The position numbers were made by a program, and so were the translations under genes. Below, one piece after another: positions 45,201-54,679 of a DNA stretch of 64,000 nucleotides. The notes beneath the pieces are model-generated. The model did not search any database. It saw only the letters and a program-made list of their open reading frames with translations, and was not told the origin of the DNA. Each line of letters begins with the position of its first letter. Positions within the stretch are counted from its first letter, which is position 1. The DNA is from Closterium sp. NIES-65 (lineage: Eukaryota; Streptophyta; Zygnematophyceae; Desmidiales; Closteriaceae), in the NCBI GenBank assembly GCA_948144175.1, contig CANXME010002001.1, positions 1,116,501-1,180,500 of the forward strand, given 5' to 3'.

Positions 45201-48008
45201 AACGCCCTCCTCCCATGCACTGTGCACAGAGCCGCCTGCCCATACTCCCCTTTGCATGCCTCTCCCCTTCCTCTCTCTCGTTCCCTCCCTTCTCATTATT
45301 GCACCCCTCTTCCTCTCTTCCTCTCTGCGCCCTGCCACCACACCCTCGTGCCACCGCCACACCCCCCGCCCGTGCCCCGCTGCGTGCGCCATGGCCAGGC
45401 GTCGCTGGTGTTCCACCACGCGCTGCCGCTCTTCCAACCACGCCCTGCCGTCGCCACGGCGGGCGCCGTGTGGCTCTTCTGGCTCGCCCACGACGCCCTC
45501 CGCGCCGCTGTCTACGCCGCCCTGCTCTCCCTGCCACTCTCCCAGTGGCGCGACGCCCTCCCTGGTGGGTGGCATTCGCTGTCTTATTATAATGCTGCAG
45601 TAGCCGGGGAGAGAGAGGCGGGTGGGTGCAAGGGTGCGGGGAGAGCGAGAGTGGTGAAGGAAGCATGGAGATGTGTGCGAGGGTGAGAGAGTTGGTGTGG
45701 TTGATCGTCAACAGTCGTGCCACCCTTGACGCTCACGGCATGCACTCACGGCATGCACTCACGGCATGCACTCACACCATGCACTCACGCCATGCACTTA
45801 CGGCATGCACTCACGCCATGCACTCACGCCATGCACTCACGCCATGCACTCACACCATGCACTCACGCCATGCACTCACGCCATGCACTCACGCCATGCA
45901 CTCACGACATGCACTCACGCCATGCACTCACACCATGCACTCACGCCATGCACTCACGCCATGCACTCACGGCATGCACTCACGCCATGCACTCACGCCA
46001 TGCACTCATGCCATGCACTCACGCCATGCACTCACGCCATGCACTCACGCCATGCACTCACGGCATGCACTCACGCCATGCACTCACGCCATGCACTCAC
46101 GCCATGCACTCACGCCATGCACTCACGCCATGCACTCACGGCATGCACTCACGCCATGCACTCACGCCATGCACTCACGCCATGCACTCACGCCATGCAC
46201 TCACGGCATGCACTCACGCCATGCACTCACGCCATGCACTCATGCCATGCACTCACGCCATGCACTCACGCCATGCACTCACGCCATGCACTCACGGCAT
46301 GCACTCACGCCATGCACTCACGGCATGCACTCACGCCATGCACTCACGCCATGCACTCATGCCATGCACTCACGGCATGCACTCACGCCATGCACTCACG
46401 GCATGCACTCACGCCATGCACTCACGGCATGCACTCACGCCATGCACTCACGCCATGCACTCACGCCATGCACTCACGCCATGCACTCACGCCATGCACT
46501 CACGCCATGCACTCACGCCATGCACTCACGCCATGCACTCACGGCATGCACTCACGGCATGCACTCACGCCATGCACTCACGCCATGCACTCACGCCATG
46601 CACTCACGCCATGCACTCACGCCATGCACTCACGCCATGCACTCACGGCATGCACTCACGCCATGCACTCACGCCATGCACTCACGCCATGCACTCACGG
46701 CATGCACTCACGGCATGCACTCACGGCATGCACTCACGGCATGCACTCACGGCATGCACTCACGGCATGCACTCACGGCATGCACTCACGCCATGCACTC
46801 ACGCCATGCACTCACGCCATGCACTCACGCCATGCACTCACGCCATGCACTCACGCCATGCACTCACGCCATGCACTCATGCCATGCACTCACGGCATGC
46901 ACTCATGGCAGGCACTCACGGCATGCACTCACGGCATGCACTCACGCCATGCACTCACGGCATGCACTCATGACTTGCACGCCTCAACTCTCCTCACCCT
47001 GCCGGCCCGTCCACTGGCTGTGAGCAGCGCGCCCCGCCTTCCACCGCTACCTGCTGCTGCTGCTGCTGCTGCACTCTGCCTCTGCCTTCGCCTCTCTCCT
47101 CCTCACCCTCCACGTGCCCGCCGCCCTCTGGTCAGTACATGTACTCTGTTCTTCTCACCCTGCACTTTTCTCCTTGCACTATTCATGGCATTTGTTTCTT
47201 GGATAGTTGTTTGAGTGGCATTTGTTTCTTAAATAGTTGTTTGAGTGGCATTTGTTTCTTGAATAGTTGTTTGAGTGGCATTTGTTTCTTGAATAATTGT
47301 TTAAATGCCGCCAAAAACACGCCTTCATGAGCATCGATGGGTCTGCATGCGCATGCATGGATGTGCATTGGTATGCATGCATGGATTTGCATGGGAATGG
47401 ATGGGTATGCATGGGTGCTGCTGTGCCTCCTATCCAGCATGCGAGGGCTGGCAGTGTGTGTGTACTGGGCGCTCTTCCCTCCGCTGCTCTACATCACCTT
47501 CCTTGCCGACTTCTTCCAGGTGCCCTCTCCCTCCACTTGCTTGCGTGCCCGCACCCATCCCTACACATATCCCTGCACCCATGCCTACACGCATGCCTGC
47601 ACACGTGCATGCACACATGGCATTGGGCGGGCAATAAGCCGAGGCCTGTAGATTGAGCCACCACAGGGTGTGGTGCTTCATGTTGTTAACCTACTTGAGC
47701 GACGGCTGCACTGCTGACGTCAACAAGCTACTGTGCCACGCCATCGAGTTGCCCACTTGACTCCAATCCTTACCTCTCCCAATCGCCACTCCCATGCGTC
47801 TCTTCTTCGCCACAGCATGCCACACTCTGCTGCCTCTGCCGCCACCTGCACTCACCCACCTGCCTGCTAACTCGTTTCTTCCTCGTTCCCCTTGCCCTCC
47901 CCTTCTCCTCAACGCCCCTCATAGGACGAGGACACAGAGATGGAGGATGCATACTACTCGGAGATGAGGGATGCAGGGGTCTTTGATGCCGATGGGAACT
48001 GGGACTGA
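39280..48008 (+). CDS. CAND2: CAND2/TPRA1-family seven-transmembrane protein, six exons
   Basis: Spliced exons: 39280-39681, 44901-45113, 45399-45564, 47028-47130, 47438-47519 and 47925-48008. All introns are GT-AG, and the exons sum to 1,050 bp in one frame (349 residues plus stop). The protein has a Pro/Ser-rich N-terminus (1-60) and about seven hydrophobic segments (roughly 70-88, 110-129, 155-176, 189-212, 226-251, 268-290, 298-320). Diagnostic similarity, from memory of plant CAND2 and animal TPRA1 (Tmemb_40 family), includes QWRDALPARPAFHRY across the exon 3-4 junction, LLYITFLADFFQ, and the acidic tail DEDTEMEDAYYSEMRDAGVF. Arabidopsis CAND2 is a candidate G-protein-coupled receptor reported as a phytomelatonin receptor at the plasma membrane; whether this homologue binds melatonin is unknown. 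Start 39280 is chosen because the upstream extension lacks family character. A (CTG)7 run encodes leucines in segment 6. The intron arrays are annotated separately. No truncation is seen. Confidence 0.85.
39675..39798 (+). repeat. Six tandem copies of the exon 1 splice donor (21-bp unit)
   Basis: The unit begins ggcgcaggtgaggcg and spans the end of exon 1 (GCG CAG) and the donor GTGAGG. Copies: 39675-39695, 39696-39716, 39717-39735 (two bases shorter), 39736-39756, 39757-39777 and 39778-39798. Each contains CAG|GTGAGG. I take the first as the donor because family similarity stops there. Use of copies 2 or 3 would add 7 or 14 residues in frame. Confidence 0.9.
40357..40450 (+). repeat. 24-bp tandem repeat, four copies
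   Basis: The unit begins gcgcgttttgcaggtggac. Four copies in intron 1, the first and last with diverged edges. Confidence 0.88.
40735..43010 (+). repeat. 25-bp satellite array, about 91 copies
   Basis: The unit runs cacactggtgactgSac then cccccactg, where S is G or C. Nearly every copy is identical except at that one site, with a single gagt variant near 42643. Degenerate copies continue to about 43068. Because 25 is not a multiple of 3 and the minus strand has no stop in the unit, all three minus frames are open for over 2.2 kb (repeat peptide VQSPVCSGG). These are artefacts and not genes. Confidence 0.95.
43071..43898 (+). repeat. 11-bp tandem repeat, about 75 copies
   Basis: Unit cagctcctgtg, essentially perfect throughout. 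All six frames are open across it (CAAPVQLLCSS on plus, AQELHRSCTG on minus), so long predicted proteins here are artefacts. Each unit contains ctcctgtgcag, which resembles a 3' splice site. Confidence 0.95.
44466..44675 (+). repeat. 19-bp tandem repeat, 11 copies
   Basis: Unit acacagtcatggcggagtg; one copy reads gaggg, and the last copy is truncated at its 3' end. Confidence 0.93.
45114..45398 (+). other. Intron 2 of the CAND2-like gene
   Basis: 285 bp, GTGAGG to GGCCAG, C/T-rich. It is the only intron besides intron 5 without a tandem array. Confidence 0.8.
45565..47027 (+). other. Intron 3 of the CAND2-like gene
   Basis: 1,463 bp, GTGGGT to GTGAGCAG. About 85% of it is the 13-bp array. 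It splits an alanine codon (G|CG) between exons 3 and 4, giving the conserved LPARPAF. Confidence 0.8.
45737..46977 (+). repeat. 13-bp tandem repeat, about 95 copies
   Basis: Unit gScatgcactcac with S mostly C or G; rarer acc, gac and tgcc variants occur. Each unit has an ATG and no plus-strand stop in any frame, so three overlapping long frames (CTHAMHSRHALT peptides) appear. They are artefacts. On the minus strand every unit reads gtgagtgcatgg, a consensus-like splice donor. Confidence 0.95.
47131..47437 (+). other. Intron 4 of the CAND2-like gene
   Basis: 307 bp, GTCAGT to TATCCAG. It holds the 30-bp array and a stretch rich in atgcatgg (47346-47412). Confidence 0.8.
47186..47305 (+). repeat. 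30-bp tandem repeat, four copies
   Basis: Each unit begins tggcatttgtttctt and ends gttgtttgag. The last copy is slightly diverged (aattgtttaaa). Confidence 0.92.
47520..47924 (+). other. Intron 5 of the CAND2-like gene
   Basis: 405 bp, GTGCCC to CCTCATAG, without a tandem array. Position 47519 ends the conserved FLADFFQ, and 47925 begins the acidic tail. Confidence 0.82.
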
Positions 48009-48247
48009 CCGTCTGCCCATGCTCCCATGTGAAGCGCCTCCGAGTCATGTGCGTGCTCCACATCTGCTCGGCATGCCTCCTGATGTCCCACCAAAGTGAT
48101 TTATTCGTGTATAATGTAAAGTCTCCGCCTTTTTTTTTTGGGTTGCGGAGCAACCTATTGCAATCGAATGGACCTATTTTTTTTTCACTATTTTTTTAAT
48201 AACCTAAAACACGGTTAAATAAAAAGAAGAAAACTTCGAACAAAGTT
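48009..48247 (+). other. 3' UTR and downstream flank of the CAND2-like gene
   Basis: No gene. A tgtaa motif at 48115-48119, 107 bases after the stop, could be a green-algal-type polyadenylation signal. T-rich stretches follow (48130-48200). The last five bases, aagtt, are the left target duplication of Copia H. Confidence 0.45.
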
Positions 48248-48646
48248 TGTTGGGCTGAGAATTTCAGCCTTAGGATCTTTGCAGAGAATAGGCTAGTAGG
48301 TGCTAGAGTAGCACAACGGAAGACTTGAGTGAATATACTTGTGCTGGTGTGTGAGAACAAGTAATTGATTAAAGCAAAGAGCATACAAGAATATATAGGA
48401 AAGATAGATTACAGGAAGCGGTTGTGTTTATCGAGACGCCTAACGCTTCGACTATCGAGGCGGTTACTGTTCACTGAAGCGTCGCTTGCTGTTACGTAAC
48501 CTCCAGGCGGTTATGGCTCGCAACCTCCAGTTGCGGTTTGATGTGGTACGCGCCCTTTCGACTTCGTACCCCTTTTGTTGTGCTTCAGTATCGGGTGAGG
48601 TTCGATACTACAGAAACGCACTAAGTCATGCGTTTATATTCCCAAC
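48248..48646 (-). repeat. 3' LTR of Copia H
   Basis: 399 bp, seven differences from 61318-61716. Confidence 0.94.
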
Positions 48647-49272
48647 ACTCCCCTTCGTTTCTGGAGTGTCGACGTGGTCAGCTTCGGTGACGTGGCCCAA
48701 TCCGGTAAGCAGCATGCAGTACTCGAATTTCCCCTTTGGTAACTTCTTGGTGAGATAATCTGCTGCCATCTCGGTGGTCGGGCAGTAGTCCAGCTGGAGT
48801 TTTCCTTTCTCGATTTCGTCTTTCACGAAGAAGTATCGCATTGCGATATGTTTGGTTCTGTTGGCGAAACCGTTCTTGTTCGCGATGCGTATCGCGGACT
48901 GGTTGTCGCAGAAAAGCGAGAAGTTGGGTACCTTCGCAATTTTCGCTTCTTCCAGCAGTTCGCGCAGGTACAGACCTTCCTTGGTGGCGGTGCAGAGAGC
49001 AATATACTCTGCTTCAGCAGATGATAGTGCGACGAGTTCCTGCTTACTCGATTGCCAGGAGATAGTTCCGATGGGCTCGAGACGGTAGACGTAGCCGGTG
49101 CGAGAGCGACGATCGACACGATCAGCAGCGTGATCAGCGTCGACGTAACCGAGTAGTTTTAGATCGGTCGTCGTGCTCTTGTGATATGTTAGGCCAACTG
49201 TTGGCGTCGAGATGAAGTAGAGAAGGGCTCGGTTGAGCTCCTTGAGGTGACGTTGTTCTGGGCGTTTAAGGT
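48647..49272 (-). pseudogene. Copia H RNase H region
   Basis: Minus strand: LLGYVDADHAADRVDRRSRT, SSAEAEYIALCTATKEGLYL, FCDNQSAIRIANKNGFANRT, then MRYFFVKDEIEKGKLQLDYC and ADYLTKKLPKGKFEY. This is a textbook Copia RNase H with the ADADWAGD-like and DNQSA motifs. It reads cleanly here. Confidence 0.88.
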
Positions 49273-49392
49273 GTCAAATTATAATATTGTGTAGGCTATA
49301 GTGGGGTAGCCCATATGGGGTACAGATTTCTAGGGTTGCATATTTGTATCACTTCCATTCCTTAGTCATTCATTCTCGTTCTACTTTTCTCA
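49273..49392 (+). repeat. 5' LTR of Copia J
   Basis: 120 bp, TGTCAAAT to TTCTCA, containing tataatattg near its start. Confidence 0.92.
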
Positions 49393-50440
49393 TGGTATCG
49401 AGCAGGTTCCCCCTTGGGAACTGTGCCTAGGGCCCACCACATCGAGTTTCAAATTTTTTTTTTCTCTCCTGCCCAAAGCGCGCTCCGCCCGAGTCGCGCT
49501 CCGGGCTCTCACCTCGCCGAGCCGCCCTAGCGGCCCCCTACGCCCTAGCGGCCCCTTCCCCTAGCGGCCCCGCCGCCCTTCGTTTCGGCCCCGCCGCCCT
49601 TTAGTGCGGCCCCGCCGCCCGTCACAGCGGCCCCGTCGCCCCGCATCGCGGCCCCGCCGCCCGTCTCTGCGGCCTCGCCGCCCGTGGCTGCGGCCCCGCC
49701 CCTACTCAGCGGCCCCGCCGCCCTTCTCCTCAGCGGCCCCGCCGCCCTTCTCAGCGGCCCCGCCGCCCTACTCAGCGGCCCCGCCGCCCTTCTCCTCAGC
49801 GGCCCCGCCGCCCTACTCAGCGGCCCCGCCGCCCTTCTCCTCAGCGGCCCCGCCGCCCTACTCAGCGGCCCCGCCGCCCTTCTCCTCAGCGGCCCCGCCG
49901 CCCTACTCAGCGGCCCCGCCGCCCTACTCAGCGGCCCCGCCGCCCTTCTCCTCAGCGGCCCCGCCGCCCTGCTCAGCGGCCCCGCCGCCCTACTCAGCGG
50001 CCCCGCCGCCCTTCCGCAGCGGCCTAGCCGCCCTTCTCAGCGGCCCAGCCGCCCCTCGCACCAGCGGCCCTGCCGCCCTACACCGCCCGCGCCGCCCGAG
50101 CCGCCCGAACCGCCCGAGCCTCCCGAGCTGCCCGACCTGCCCGAGCTGCCCGAGCCGCCCGAGCCGCCCGACTCTCCTGAGCCGCCCGAGCTGCCCGACC
50201 AGCCCGAGCCGCCCGAGCCGCCCGAGCCGCCTGAGCCACCCGAGCCGCCTGAGCCGCCCGAGCCGCCTGAGGAGCCGAGCCGCTGGTGCCACGGAGCCAC
50301 AGTTGCTGCAGTGCCGTCCGAGCAGCCGTGTTGCCGTGCTGCTGTACCGCTGAGCTGCCCGACCCGCCCTGCCTGGTGAGAGCAGCGCTTCTGTCACTGC
50401 ATTGCCCCTGTCCTACAGTTGGTACTGCTAGTCCACTGTT
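49393..50440 (+). other. Copia J leader: GC-rich repeats
   Basis: After the primer site, a unit of 21 or 24 bp around gcggccccgccgcccttct repeats more than 20 times (about 49540-50060). A 9-bp unit ccgcccgag follows (50085-50275). The long open frames on both strands reflect the repeats. Confidence 0.82.
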
Positions 50441-50443
50441 GTC

Positions 50444-51650
50444 ATGGCTACCCCCAGTGTTCTCGCTTTTGACGCTGGGGGTCGAGCCATTGACTTTGAG
50501 GTTTGGGTGGATGACCTGCAGCTTTTCCTACAGTGCGATAGGGCAGACGGTCTTTCCCTCTTTGACCTCACCTCTGGTGCTTCCCCTGCCCCTGCTGCCG
50601 ATGCCGACGCCACTGTTCGCTCCCAGTGGGCCACTCGCGATGCTGCTGCACGTCTTGCTGTGCGTCGCCACCTGCCTACCACTGAGCGCGCGCACTTTAG
50701 CCAGTACAAGAGTGCTCAGACCTTGTACGACGCTGTCGTTGCACGCTACTCCTCCCCTGCCACTGCTGCACTGAGCCGCCTCATGCTACCGTACCTCTTT
50801 CCTGACCTTGCTGCCTTTCCCACAGTCGCTGACCTCATTACGCACCTCCGCACTAGTGACACTCGCTACCGCGCCGCGCTTCCTGCTGAGTTCTGCGCCA
50901 AGAACCCCCGCCCCATGTACATCACTCTCTATTATATAGTCACCCGCCTCCCTGACTCCCTTCGTGTAGTCAGGGACCACTTCCTCTCAGTCTGTCCCAC
51001 CACTCTCACTGTTGACCTCCTAGAGAAGGCCCTCCTAGCGGCGGAGAAGAGCATAGTCGCTGTAGGAGCCTCTCGTGGTGACCCTCGCACCCCCATCTTT
51101 GAGGGGTGTTCCCCTTCCCCCCTGTTGCCCTCTGTCGCCTCTACTGCTGCGGCCGACCTCGTTGGTCTTGAGTCGGTCGGTGCGGCGTCTGCCCCTAGCG
51201 GGAGACACCGCTCTGGTAAGGGCAAGGGGGGCAAGGGCGCGGGTGGGGCTAGCGGGGGTGGTGGAGGTGGCGGTGGAGGCGGCGGGGGGAGTGGGGGTGG
51301 CGGTGGGGGTGGTGGCGGGGGTGGAGGTGGTGGTGGCAGCGGCGGAGGCGGAGGCGGCGGTGGCGGTAGCGGTGGGAGCGGAGGCGGCGGTGGCGGCGGA
51401 GGTGGAGGCGGCGGTGGTGGAGAAGGTGGAGCTGGTCGGGGTGGTTCTTCTCAGCGGAGCGGCTCCGGGAGTGGTCAGCGCCAGCAGCAGCAGCAGCAGC
51501 AGCGTTCTCGGGACATCCCCCCTCCTCAGCAGCTCCGTGAGTGGTACACGCAGTGTCAGCGTGGTGGGGGTTTTGGCCCGTGCACCTACGTCCTTCGCTC
51601 CGGCGACCGCGCGGGTGAGCAGTGTGGGGGTGCTCACCCCACCTAGCGCT
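50444..51650 (+). pseudogene. Copia J Gag
   Basis: It starts MATPSVLAFDAGGRAIDFEV. The capsid domain (VDDLQLFLQCDRADGLSLFD; HFSQYKSAQTLYDAVVARYS; LPYLFPDLAAFPTVADLITH) is followed by MYITLYYIVTRLPDSLRVVR. Then come a polyglycine tract from ggtggcggtgg repeats (about 51245-51430), a Gln run, PPPQQLREWYTQCQRGG, and the Cys cluster CTYVLRSGDRAGEQCGG. This is the best-preserved Gag of the lineage here. Confidence 0.87.
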
Positions 51651-51939
51651 GCTTTGGCTGCCTGACGGACGCTTGGCGTCAGCAGTTCCCGGAGGCTAGT
51701 GAGATCCCCCGCTGGGGAGAGCTGTCTAGGGCAGGCGTAGCTATCTTTGATCTTGACTTTGATGCTATCCTTGCTGCCATGTATGCTGTGACTATTAGTG
51801 ATGAGGGTGACTGTTACCGGTGTTTCCCGCCCGACCCGGGCATTGAACTGCTACTCTAGGTACTGGTGAGGCTGCTGCTCTAGGTGCCAGTGCGTTCGCG
51901 CCCTCAGGTGCTGGTGAGTCTGCGCTCTCAGGTACCACG

Positions 51940-53345
51940 TCGGCTTCGGCCTCCCTCACCTTCACACTTGACTCAGGGGCTTCTCGCTAATTCTTTCGAG
52001 ACCGCACCACACTCACGCCGCTTGGTCGGCCAGTTGCAGTCTCCCTGGCAGACCCCTCTGGGGGTCCTGTCCTCTCTCACTTCTCCACTGTCCTCACGTG
52101 TCCGGCTGCCCCCTCTGGCACCTTGTCTGGTCTTTACCTCCCCTCGTTCTCTTCGAACTTGGTGAGTGGTGCTGACCTGCAGGATACGGGGGTTCACCAG
52201 TTCACTCCTGCGAGTCAGCGGGTGACCCACTGCACGGACGCTCGGACAGGCCGACACCTGGCCACGTTTACACGTCGGCCGGGGTCGAGCCTGTACACAC
52301 TGACCACTGAGTCTCCTCCAGTCACTGCGTCTGGTCAGGTAGCTGCGTCGGGTCAGGTGTTTGCTGCAGCGTCCAGGTCTGGTCTTGAGTCTGCCCCCTG
52401 CTCGTGTCGCCTCCTGTCTCACGAGACTGTCCTCTGGCACCACCGTCTTGGTCACCCCTCCCAGCCTCGTCTCCGAGGCATGGCTTCCCGTGTCCTTGTC
52501 TCTGGTCTTCCCCGGTCCCTCCCTCCCCTTCCTCCGGGGCCTGATCCTTCCTGTGTCCCCTGTGTCGAGGGGCGGCTCCGAGCTGCCCCTCACTCCTCTC
52601 AGTTTCCCCCGACAGAGGCCTCGCTGCAGACGCTTCACATGGACGTGTGGGGCCCGGCCCGCGTCCGTGGACAGGGTCACGAGCGCTACTTCCTGCTGGT
52701 GGTTGACGACTACTCGCGTTACACCACAGTCTTCCCCTTGCGCAGCAAGGGTGATGTCGCTGAGGTGTTGATCGACTGGATCCGCGCAGCTCATCTCCAG
52801 CTCAGGAGGAGCTTCGGCTCGGACTTTCCTGTTCTGCGTCTTCACTCTGACCGAGGCGGAGAGTTCTCCTCTAGCCTTCTGCGAGCCTACTGTCGTGCGC
52901 GAGGCATCCGCCAGACCTTTACGCTTCCGGACTCTCCACAGCAAAATGGGATTGTTGAGCGCCGCATTGGCATGGTCATGGACGTCGCTCGTACGTCCAT
53001 GATGCATGCGGCTGCCCCCCATTTTCAGTGGCCGTTTGCGGTTCGGTACGCGGCGCATCAGATCAACCTTCACCCCAGGGTCTCCAGGCCGGAGACCTCC
53101 CCAGCCTTGCTGTGGACGGGGAAGGTCGGCGATGCGTGTGCGTTCCGTGTCTAGGGATCTCGGGCGTTTGTCCGCGACTTGTCTGCGGACAAGCTGTCCC
53201 ATCGTGTTGCTCCCTGTGTCTTCCTTGGCTTCCCCCCTGACGCCCCTGGGTGGCAGTTCTACCACCCCACCTCTCGTCGTGTTCTGTCCTCCCAGGACGT
53301 CAAGTTCGACGAGTCAGTACCCTACTACAGCCTCTTCCCCTACCG
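51940..53345 (+). pseudogene. Copia J protease and integrase
   Basis: The protease region begins FTLDSGAS. The integrase shows WHHRLGHPSQPRLRGM, CVPCVEGRLR, LHMDVWGPARVRGQGH, VVDDYSRYTTVFPL, HSDRGGEFSSSLLRAY, PQQNGIVERRIGMV, and the C-terminal FYHPTSRRVLSSQDVKFDES. Confidence 0.85.
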
Positions 53346-53439
53346 CACTCCTTCCCTCCCCCCGCCACCGCACTTCCTTGTGCCAGGTCCCCCCTCGGTA
53401 GACCCCCTCCCCTCTCAGGGTCTTGCCCCTTCAGGTGTG

Positions 53440-54170
53440 TCCCAGGTAGACGCAGTCGAGCCGGTCGAGGTTGCTGGTGACTCTGGTACTGCTGCGGGTG
53501 CTGAGCTTGGGGGTGCTGACTCTGGGGGTGCTGCGACTGGGGGTGCGGAGCCTGGGGGTGCTGAGCCTGGGGGTGCTACGACTGGGGGTGCTGAGCCTGG
53601 GGGTGCTACGACTGGGGGTGCTGAGCCTGGGGGTCCTTCGCCTGGGGGTGCTGCGTCTGGAGCTGCTGAGCCTGGGGGTGCTGAGTCTGGAGCTCGTTCG
53701 GCTGGGGGTGCGGAGCCCGCGGCCGCTGGACCTGCTCGTGTGGCGTCTGGCGGTGCTGGGCCTGGTGGTTCTCCAGGTGCTTCGTCTCGGCCGGAGCCAC
53801 TCTCTCCACAGGAGCTGCGCGAGTGGTTTGCCCGGCGCTGGAGGCGTACTATTGGAGCTGGTGCTTCTTCCGCTGCTGAGGGTGCTGGTGCCGCCGCTCT
53901 CGGAGGTGCTAGTCCTGCGAGTGCTACTGGAGTCGGAGCTGCTGAGGGAGTTGGCGCTGAGGCTACTGCTGTCAGTCTTGGCGGCGGTCCTGCTGCGGGT
54001 GCTGCTGGTGCTGCTGGAAGTGTTGGAGCTGGAGGTGCTGTTGACGCTGGTGCTGCCGCTGGGGGTGCTGGTGCTGTCCCTGCTGTGTCTGGAGTCGCCG
54101 CGCGGCTTCGGCCGTACTTTGTTCCGCTCCTTCAGCAGGTTCTTGGTCTTCCTCCTCCCTTAGAGTGTCC
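53440..54170 (+). repeat. Copia J integrase-RT linker minisatellites
   Basis: Copies of the ggtgctgagcctggg and ggtgctacgactggg units run from about 53490 to 53710. The module LSPQELREWFARRW is near 53800-53840, and Gly/Ala repeats follow to about 54080. Confidence 0.78.
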
Positions 54171-54679
54171 ATGGCCTGTCCAGTCGCAGTCACAGTTACT
54201 GCCGACCTCCCCACTGCCTTCTCCTTCTCCGTACACTGGTCCTACTGGAGGTCTTGCTGAGCGTCGTGAGCCTGCGTCGCCTGTTCATGCTGCTCGCACT
54301 AGTGGTCGCAGTTCGCGTCAGCGTCCTCCTCCTGTCCCTGGCACGCACCGGATGTCTCTGCGTCCGTCCACTGCTCCTCTGCGTGCCCCTTTGCCCTCTC
54401 CTCCTGAGTCCTCTCTTCGTGCGCTTGCCGACCCTGAGTTGGACTCTCTTCGTGCTGCCAGTCCTACTGTCACGCGTCTCCTTGCTACTGTCGTCACCGA
54501 CCCCTCCTTTGAGTCCACTGCTGCGTCTGATCTTGTTGCTGAGCTCGTCGACTTTGATGCTCGCTGTCGTCTAGACTACGCTGCTAGTCTTGTTGCTGAG
54601 TCTGCGTCTGTCTGTCCTCCGTCCGTCGGGGGTGAGTGTGCTCTTGGCACGGACGTTCTCGAGGACAGGCAGGAGGAGT

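Noticed and set aside
45626-47214. Three plus-strand frames of 418-482 codons with CTHAMHSRHALT repeats
   Set aside because: These are products of the 13-bp array in intron 3. Exons 3 and 4 of the CAND2-like gene fit the family precisely when this stretch is spliced out.
49604-50397. Pro/Ser-rich proteins in the Copia J leader
   Set aside because: They are GC-rich leader repeats between primer site and Gag. Parallel frames on both strands show composition and not coding.
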